The translations under genes were made by a program, and so were the position numbers. A stretch of DNA of 64,000 bases from Maratus speciosus. Lineage: Eukaryota; Arthropoda; Arachnida; Araneae; Salticidae. Positions 56,474 through 64,000 of the stretch are shown in pieces (within the stretch, counting starts at the first letter, position 1; each line of letters starts with the position of its first letter). Location: NCBI GenBank assembly GCA_963932465.1, contig OZ010799.1:280223083-280287082 (forward strand), read 5' to 3'. The notes under the pieces are model-generated. The model did no database searches and was not told where the DNA came from. It saw only the letters and a program-made list of their open reading frames with translations.

Positions 56474-57540
56474 CTAGGGGAACGTACCCGGGCTTCCCGG
56501 GTTAAAGAATATATGTAAAAAAAAATAAATAATTTAAAACTAATATTTTTTTATATGCAATAAATTTTTTAGTTGACCACTTACATTAGAAAAGCATTTT
56601 TCAAATGGAAAATGCAAATTAGACAATCAAATAAATTTTTGAAATTTATCAAAAGCGATATTTTCTTATTAGCCACATGCTAAGAGTTATTTGCCAAGAT
56701 TTTGCTAATTATGGCATTATTTTATATTCTGATAATTTCAGAGCTTATACATGTCTGGTAAATTTGTGTTTTATTTATATTATTTTATTTACGTATTCAT
56801 AGGAAATTTTTTTAATGTCTATTAGCCGTAAGAAAATGATGAACTTTTTATATTGTTTTAAGGGCAAACGGATTAATCTTTCGTAATCGAGCTCCGCGCG
56901 ATATAGATAAATTAAAAACTATTCCATGCTTTAAAATTGTTTTTAAAACCATAGACAATCAGTAAACTGAGATGAACTCTGTAAATAAATTCCATTTGGA
57001 AGAAAATGCTATTTCGTGATCTAAAAATTTAAATTGTACGATTACAAATATGTTAGATTTGTGTTTTTTCATTATTATTCTTTTATTTGTTTATAAAAGA
57101 AGTAATGATTTCGTTAATTTGTCTTTCACAAATATGTTAGATTGGTGGTTTTTTTAATATTATTCTTTTATTTGTTTATAAAGGAAGTATTAATTGGGTT
57201 ATGTAAAAATAGTCAGAAACAAATGCTAAAAAATGTTTGTTGCTTTATGTGCAAAATGCTTATTATTATTATGTATTGAAACCGGCACGTGATAAGATAA
57301 ACTTAAAAAAAATCATGCTTAAAAAATATTTTAGAAAATATAATTCATCAGTCAATGAATACAGTTTTTAAACAAATTGGATTTTTCCCTATGCGACGGA
57401 AATTGAAAATATACGATGGTCAGAAGATTAAAAAATTGCAGTACCGAAAATTTTAAGACCGAAATTTGACCGTGAAGTGTTGCCATTCGCAAAATGACGT
57501 CAGCATAACGTACAGATACGTTTGTTCTTTATAATATAGA
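56474..57540 (-). mobile_element. Complete non-autonomous Helitron-like element
   Basis: On the minus strand it starts A|TCTATATTATAAAG at 57540. It ends with hairpin CCCGGGAAGCCCGGG, then TACGTTCC and CCCTAG|T at 56474: a 5' TC, a hairpin about 11 nt before CTAG, and insertion between A and T. These are the hallmarks of Helitrons. Length is 1067 bp with no coding frame. The uninterrupted body at 57548-58413 serves as an empty-site comparison at its left edge. Confidence 0.75.
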
Positions 57541-60539
57541 TAGATACGTAATCAGTAAAATATAATAAAAATCAGTTATTAGGATGTGGTTATCAATTGA
57601 CGCTCTTATGCTTGAATTTGCGGAAAGAAAACAGCAATTTTCACCATCTCAAAATTTGCATACGCACTCTCATATCCTTATTCATCATTTTTTTAAAAAA
57701 ATTTGTATTTTGTTTGATCATTTAAAAATCATTTTAACTCAAAACTTGAAGTCATGATTGTCAGCAACTTCTTTTATGTGAACAGACGCACTCTTTACTT
57801 GAGATTCTAATCTCAATTCCGGAGAATAAAAATTTCCGTAATTTATGTTTTTTAGACGCATTTGTGTTAAATGTTTAGCTTTATCTAAGAAAATGATCGT
57901 TTTCTTTTAAATACGACTTCATTTTCACTTAAGCATTTCGCGAGTGTCTGAAACTTAGTATCAGTGCACATGCAGAAGGAAAAACAATATAGAAAATTTA
58001 TGAGTAAAAATGCGTGTTTTCAAAAGCAGTATGTCATTTTCCGTTATTTTCCCCCTAATATAATATTCTGCCTCTAATGGGCTTTTGCGACACTAAACCC
58101 TAAACAACAATTTTTATCGGAAAACAGCATTAATAAAAATAAAAAATACCTCATTATTTCTCTCTTGTATGCAATAATGAAAGCTATCTAATTTTCAACA
58201 TTTTGAAGAAATTTAATAAAATGCTTTTAAAATTAAAATATAAAAGTGGGGATATTTTAAAAAAAAGCAAAAAAAAAAATAACATATAGTGCGATCACAT
58301 CTACAAATGAAGAGCTTTCAGTTAAAAAAAAAAAAGAAAAAAGATATTAGTAAAATTGGTTCAGCAGAAAGATCAAGGCAGATGACAAAAAAAACAAACT
58401 TTTGTTTTAAATATATAGATTATATGAAATTAGGAAAAATTAAATTAAGCAAATTATATTATTTTGATAAAATTATAGTAGAATGTCCTAAAGAATAGCA
58501 TTAAAATTTTATTATTCGACAAAATTTTCGACAAAAACTTCAGGAACACGATATTATTTTAAACCACGAATTATTTGTTTGCTTGTCTAACTCGGCGAAG
58601 CAAATACATCCAGGCGAGAATCATCAATTTCTGTAATATAAATCGCTGTCATTTGCATGTCAACTTTCTTTTATATAGACACTCTAAATTTTTGTAAAAC
58701 ATTGCATTTTATCAGTGTGTCATTTCGATTACATTATTTTCAAAAGTTAAGCATTTTCACCTGTGAAGAATTTCAAAGCCGCTGGGCTGTGAAAATGACG
58801 CACTTCTACAAAACATAATTCAGATTTAGGAATTAAAATGCACCCTTTTTTTTATAAATTGACGTCATTTGCATCCGCTAAATCAATCCCCTTTTACAAT
58901 CAAGTCTTAATCTTCGTCTATAGAAAAGTGTGCATATGACGTCATTATCACGGAATAACAGACAATATTCTTGACATAGCCCATATTTTAATTTCAACTT
59001 TTTTTTTTACGCTTTATCAGAAAATGGCAACAAAAAGATACAGTATCTCCTATTTTTGACTTTTTTCCGTTTACTTTCAATGACTTTCATTAGAAATGGG
59101 GTACTTTTGTTGCCACGATAAGAAAAATGGTATTAAAAACTACAAAACAATTAATATCTCAAAAATAAATTGAGATACAGCTTTCAAACATATTGCATTT
59201 AGAAGATCATTTTTTTCATTATACGATGGTGTAAAAATTTAAAATGTGCGATGTTTAGAAGTTTAAAAATTTTCAGTAGAGAAAATTGCAAAACCAAAAT
59301 TATATTTCAGATTTCAAAGTGTTGCCATTCGCAAAATGACGCATGCGTTACGCACAGATATGTTTGTCCTTTATAATGTAGATAGATTATATAAAATTAT
59401 GAAAAATTAAATTAATCAAATTACGTTACTTTGATAAAATTATAGTTGAATGTCCTAAAGAAAAGCATTAAAATTTTATTATTCTAGAGAATTTTGGACC
59501 TAAAATTCAGGAATATGATAATATTTTAAACCTCGAATTATTTGTTTGCTTGTCTAACTCGGCGAAGCAAATCCATCCAGCGAGAATCATCAATTTCTGT
59601 AATATAAATCGCTATTATTTGCATGTCACCTCTCTTATAAAGACACTCTAAATTTTTGTAAAACATTGCGTTTTATCAGTGTGTGATTTCGTTTACATTA
59701 TTTTCAAAAGTGAAACATTTTCACCTGTGAAGAATTTCAAAGCAGCTGGGCTGTGAAAATGACGCACTTCTACAAAACATGTCAGGTTTAAGAATTAAAG
59801 TACACGCTTTTTTATAAAATGACGTCATTTGCATCCGCTAAAGCAATCCACTTTTACAATCAAGTCTTAATCTTTGTCTAAAGAAAAGTATGCATATGAC
59901 GTCATTATCACGGAATAACAGACAATATTCTTGACATAGCCCGTATTTTAATTTTAACTTTTTTTTCAGGTTTTATGAGAAAATGGCAACAAAAAGATAC
60001 ACTATCTCATATTTTCGACTATTTTCAGTTTACTTTCAATAGAAATGGGGTACTTTTGTTGCCACGATTAGAAAAATGGTATTAAAAACTACAAAAAAAT
60101 TAATATCTCAAAAATAAATTGAGATACAGCTTTCAAACAAATTGCATTTAAAAGAGCATTTTTTACCTTATACGACAGTGTAAAAATTTTAAATGTGCGA
60201 TGTTTAGAAGTTAAAAAATTTGCAGTAGAGAAAATTGCAAAACCAAAATTTTATTTCAAATTTCAAAGTGTTGCCATTCACAAAATGACGTATGCGTTAC
60301 TTACAGATTTGTTTGTCCTTTATAATATAGATACTCATTATTCATCTTATCAAGTTCAAATAAATTTTTTAAAACTTGTACTGGATGACAATTGATGTTA
60401 ATACAGTTTTTTCAAATATTAATTGATTAATTAAATTTTAATTAATTAATTTTAGTCTTGCATGGGAAACAAAATGGCGATCATTGGTTATTGAAGATCA
60501 ATGAAAGTCTTTTCTAAAAAGTGTTACCATATGGGGGAC

Positions 60540-60675
60540 CCTATTCTGTCGCCCAATACCGCAAAGTTTATCGCCAACTTGGCGATATATCGCCAAATTT
60601 GGCGGACAAAATGAGTCGCCAAAATTGACGCCAACTTGGCGATATCTCTAATAGTTCGCCAAATTCCCACAGAGT
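60540..60675. repeat. Cluster of TCGCCAA / TTGGCGA words in both orientations
   Basis: At least nine 'cgccaa' or 'ttggcg' words lie in about 130 bp, several as back-to-back palindromes ('cgccaacttggcg' twice, 'cgccaaatttggcg'). A looser cluster is at 28215-28310. It is probably a foldback or short satellite. Confidence 0.6.
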
Positions 60676-60679
60676 TCCC

Positions 60680-61120
60680 TTGTAAACCTACTTGCATATA
60701 GAAAATCAACAAATTGAGATATTTTAATGCAACAGAAACTAATATTAGCTTAAGGGATTATATTAAATTTTCTCTGATGGCCTAAGTAGTGTTATTTTCT
60801 ATTCGCCCCACTAATTAAAATAAGTACATTTTGTATTATATTTTTTTGCAAATGTTTTCAACTCGCATGTAAAAGATTATTCTTTTTAAAAATTGGTGCG
60901 AATGTTGAAATGGTCTGTATTTTCTATTTCAAAAACCCGGAATGGTAAGGGATTAATGTATTTTAAATTAAATTAATGAAATACGAAAAAATGCGACTGG
61001 AACAATTTATCACCAGTGCCTGGTTAATATAAAGAAACATAGTTCTTAATTTCTGTATGAGAATCTTCTGATTTGGCGAAAGATTGATAAAGTAAATTGA
61101 ATTATGAATAAAAGTAATAT
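60680..61120. other. Unassigned AT-rich stretch
   Basis: Nothing recognisable. Confidence 0.4.
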
Positions 61121-61126
61121 GATACA

Positions 61127-61299
61127 GTGATGGAACAGTGGCGCAGCAGTTGGACATTTGTCACCACTAAGTTTTAATAGTATTCTTCGCCTTGAAAAGC
61201 CTCAGAAAATTCTATCCTGAAATAAGACGAAGAATACTAATAAAATTTAGTGGTGTCAATTAATTATCAGCTGCTACACTGTCCCATTACTGATGTTAC
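61127..61299. mobile_element. Foldback MITE with CAGTGATGG ends
   Basis: CAGTGATGGAACAGTGGCGC at left and the inverse of 'ctgctacactgtcccattactg' at right. Inner inverted pair 'agtattcttcgcctt'/'gacgaagaatact'. Related words ('caccac.aagtttt', 'ttcttcgccttg') recur at 63398-63425. CAGTG-type ends suggest hAT, but no clear 8-bp duplication is visible. Confidence 0.55.
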
Positions 61300-61489
61300 A
61301 ATGCTTAGCATATATTTAAGGGAGATCAAACTGGTCACAAATGGCGGCTAGTTGAAAAATATTAATGCGAGTGTACACTAGAATCTTTCTGGGTACTTAT
61401 AATCTTTATTTACGGTTAAGTTCACACATAGAAATGCATAATCGTAAAAAAAAGAATAACCAAAAAACAGTTAAAATGCGACTTAACAT

Positions 61490-61740
61490 TCCTTACATAA
61501 GTTGTAATTTTCCAACTGGACGAAAAATGCCCGGGCCAGGGTTCGAGCCAAGAATCTCTTGGATGAAGCTGCTAATGCTCTGCCAATTGAAGTACCCCGG
61601 AAAAATCTGGAGGATCAGATTCGTGCGGAATACCTGAGTCGACATAGCATTAACAGATACAGCCAAAAGTATCCTGATTCGAATACTGGACCGGTTCATT
61701 TTTTCTCCAATTGCAAAATTACTACTCAGGGGTTGTGCAT
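61490..61740. repeat. Diverged tRNA-foldback element
   Basis: The left arm 'ttttccaactggacgaaaaatg' with 'agggttcgagcc' and the right arm 'gattcgaatactgg' with 'ttctccaattgcaaaattac' are inverted relatives of the arms at 24614-24854. The centre carries 'ctaatgctctgccaattgaa', a tRNA D-arm in inverse. Both arms have lost perfect pairing, so this is an older copy. Confidence 0.65.
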
Positions 61741-61754
61741 ATATAATGTTATCA

Positions 61755-62510
61755 TTTTAGGGGGGAGGGGGGTCTGTCACATGATATCGTAAGATATCGC
61801 TAGAGGGAAGGGGGATTTGTCTTTTGATATCGTTATCATTTTTCACCGAACCAAAATTTTCTTTTTTATTTGTAACTTGGTCTTTACATAAAAAATGTAT
61901 GTTATCTTTTTTTTGGTCTGTTGTCTATTTTTATGAGAATACAAAGTTATTATGATAATCTTTGAATGATTTTAAAATTATTTATTTCCAAAATATGTGA
62001 TACCCTAACGTTTGGCACTCCTAATCTGTATCCATATATAATCCGCTGTTCGAGAAACCCTCTACAAAGTACATTTGAAATGATAGTTTGTGTTTACTAG
62101 TGAACAAAAAAGAATCTTGTCCGTCTGTTTTGTTGATAAGAAGTTCTGTTTGCCCCCTTCCCTATTGCGGGGTCATGTGCAAGAAGACATCATTGCAGTT
62201 GAACGCATTATGCAAATACAAAGCTATTATTAAATACTTTTAAATAGTAACTATTTCTTTTAAATGTTATTTAATTTGATATAAAGTTATTTTATATACA
62301 AAATGATATTTTATTGACTTCTCTTCATTTCGAATCAATAAAGTATGCGAAAAATAAATGTAACCATATTTTGTATATTACTCCAAAAATGAAAAGAATT
62401 TTTAGACTTTGATAACGATATCATTGCCGGGGGGGAGGGGGGATTCGAGAGATGATAACACATGATATCGTAAGACGGGGAGGGGGTCCAAAATTACCAA
62501 AAATTTAATA
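61755..62510. repeat. Element with G-runs and GATATCGTTATC inverted words
   Basis: Left 'tgatatcgttatcattttt' (61836) is inverted at 62410-62426 ('gataacgatatcattg'). 'acatgatatcgtaaga' occurs directly at 61779 and 62461, each close to a G-rich run. The span is about 750 bp, non-coding and of unknown class. Confidence 0.5.
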
Positions 62511-62939
62511 ACGTTATAAAAGTACAGCCCCAACATGATTTATTTACGAATTAGAATAATTGTGTTAAAGTTAATTTATATGTTTACATGGTTTATCTAA
62601 CTATGCCTGCTTAGACAGAAATAGTTCATATTCAACAAAAGCAATATTTTTAATAAAGGTAAAATCGCAATAAAGAATTAAAAAAATAAATCATTTTACA
62701 TTACTTTATTTTAAAATAATGTAACAGGCAAAAATAATTGATAAAAATACTAATACTGAAATATGTTTATTAACTTTTTAACGGTTGTAAAGTACACGAA
62801 AACTGTACACATGAAAATGTATAAAAGCTGCACAGAGAAAATAAAGTAAACAAAAAAAAGCGATTAGACACATATATGTGCGTATATGTTTTAATTATCG
62901 TTTATATGTTTTAATTATCATTAATCGTTTACAAGGAGT
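62511..62939. other. Unassigned AT-rich stretch
   Basis: Nothing recognisable besides a short 'tatatgttttaattatc' duplication at 62885-62925. Confidence 0.4.
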
Positions 62940-63165
62940 TACTGTTTTTTATATATGCCGATTATCTATACAAGGGATATAAGATCGAATTAGAAATGCC
63001 CTGCTTTGGGGTCTTTCTAAGGGAACCTAACCCGCATTTACACAAGGATATCCAAGGTTCGATGAAAACCACGTAAAACACCGAACGAGTAGGCCAACGG
63101 GCGAGATTGGGTTCGAACCGAGCACCTCTCGTCTACCAGCTTTGAGAGCAGAACCAAAGTGATAT
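62940..63165. repeat. Second copy of the 3983-4200 repeat
   Basis: Same orientation and word order as 3983-4200; here 'gattgggttcgaacc' keeps a good tRNA-type box. Confidence 0.6.
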
Positions 63166-63450
63166 AAGTAAGTGTACAAATTTAATACTCGAATCGGGAG
63201 TAAATTAACACAGTTGCGCCATCTTCTGGACGGGGTGATAATCCACATGCGCGGGCTTTTAGTGTGACGTCATATATGACAGGATATCCACTATCTGCGC
63301 ACATTTTCTAAATCCTTAGTCACTCATGGAACTGAATTTTGTTTACCACATTTATTTCAAAATAATGGCGTAGTGAGGAGGGCGTCTAGATAAACTTGAC
63401 ACCACGAAGTTTTCTTCGCCTTGTCAGACACATTTCAGCTATTAATCAAG

Positions 63451-63488
<38 letters not shown>

Positions 63489-63565
63489 AAGTAAGAAAAC
63501 AGTTAGGCATCTTCATGTCGTGCGACTTTTATTGATGTGACCTCGCCTTTAATCTTGGGGTTGCT

Positions 63566-63860
63566 TCACCCATTTAAGATAGGACGCTTACTTATATCTC
63601 TTTGGAGCAGAACCTTTCGGCCAGTGGTGGGACAATAGCTTACAAGGAAAGACAATGTGCTTTTGGCGAAATAGTTATAGAGATGCTTTTTTATGTCATT
63701 CAAATAGCCAATTTCTTTTGACGAAGAGAGTTTTTGAGAAAAAGAAACAAAGAGTAGTCGGTCGGAGCAAGATCCGGAAATAAGGGAGGGAATATAAGAA
63801 TGCCCCAAACGAATGTATGCAGCATGTTTCTGACAGTCTTAGTTTGTTTCAAACGCTCGT
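63566..63860 (-). pseudogene. mariner transposase C-terminal remnant
   Basis: The minus strand reads RNMLHTFVWGILIFPPLFPD, then LAPTDYSLFLFLKNSLRQKK (63790-63705), then after a frameshift IGYLNDIKKHLYNYFAKS, LSFL and GRKVLLQRDIS. The pattern is that of the mariner C-terminus: HPPYSPDLAPxDYHLF with the third catalytic Asp in the PDLAPxDY word, LKNFL, then a stretch leading to RW-x-KV. The Tyr of PYSPD and the invariant Trp are lost, and a stop plus a frameshift break it. The N-terminal part is not seen in the 140 bases before the window ends, and no terminal repeat was found at the left. It differs from the mariner fragment at 21428, which covers the other half of such a protein. Confidence 0.82.
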
Positions 63861-64000
63861 CTTGCAACTCACATGACATTTTTAACTTCATCTTGCACCA
63901 ATTTTGAAAATAAAAGCGTTTCAGATATGCTTTTACAATATCTGCAGAAGTAACATACTATAAAACGTATTGTTTAAAATTGTGGTACAAATAGAATATA

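Larger units (their letters stand above)
55355..60332 (-). mobile_element. Tandem/nested series of Helitron-like elements sharing one 5' tail
   Basis: The same 200-bp tail ends four times in 'ctttataatatagat' (55581, 57540, 59391, 60331). On the minus strand this is A then TCTATATTATAAAG, the form of a Helitron 5' end. Between tails lie two copies of one body (55585-56471 and 57548-58413, including 'cttatgcttgaatttgcgg' and 'gcacatgcagaaggaaaaac') and two copies of another (58420-59160 and 59392-60100, including 'ttgcttgtctaactcggcga' and 'gacgtcatttgcatccgcta'). A complete element (56474-57540) is inserted in the first body. No Rep/helicase frame is present. Confidence 0.68.

Overview
This window looks like intergenic or intronic DNA from a repeat-rich, AT-rich animal genome. 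It is probably an arthropod, and a chelicerate such as a spider is plausible, but nothing here fixes the species. The long A/T tracts, the absence of bacterial-style operons and the mix of Tc1, mariner, Tigger/pogo, piggyBac-type TTAA elements, Helitron-like elements, Copia and a Penelope-like element all point that way. I found no convincing host protein-coding exon on either strand. Every reading frame with a recognisable product belongs to a mobile element, and all are broken or 5' truncated.

Layout. 1-7 kb: a pogo-like end, a complete but dead Tigger element (1084-3309), a foldback carrying a tRNA-like box, and a second pogo-like element (4837-6822). 7-15.8 kb: a dead full-length Tc1 element (7831-9311), a 150-bp repeat array, and two elements that share one TTAA site (12706-14960 and 14965-15794). 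17-24.9 kb: foldback and TTAA MITEs, a mariner fragment, an internally deleted Copia element with its 5' LTR, and a striking tRNA palindrome (24614-24854). 25.8-32.8 kb: an old pogo-like/Helitron-like composite, then a 5'-truncated Penelope-like element (30627-31691) with a GIY-YIG endonuclease reading frame, a hammerhead-like motif and 14-bp target duplications. 35-43 kb: two opposite copies of a TA-flanked pogo-type element, one with a PHD-like finger remnant, on either side of a six-unit array of a 328-bp tRNA-containing repeat (39274-40985) bounded by a 14-bp direct repeat. 43.5-48.9 kb: TA and TTAA MITEs, an 81-bp minisatellite, a Helitron-like copy and tandem Tigger MITEs. 49-53.4 kb: a 4.3-kb hAT-like composite filled with minisatellites and nested MITEs. 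55.3-60.3 kb: tandem/nested Helitron-like elements sharing one 5' end. 61-64 kb: another tRNA foldback, other repeats and a mariner C-terminal remnant.

The recurring theme is (i) tRNA-like, Pol III box-bearing cores placed between inverted arms, seen in several sequence variants, and (ii) nested or tandem insertion of elements at the ends of older ones. The most biologically suggestive items are the hammerhead-like motif in the Penelope-like element, the tRNA palindrome, the 328-bp array with target-site-like flanks, and the Helitron-like tandem series. Boundaries given for MITEs rest on terminal inverted repeats and target duplications read by eye. Family names for non-coding elements are inferred from end sequence and target site only.
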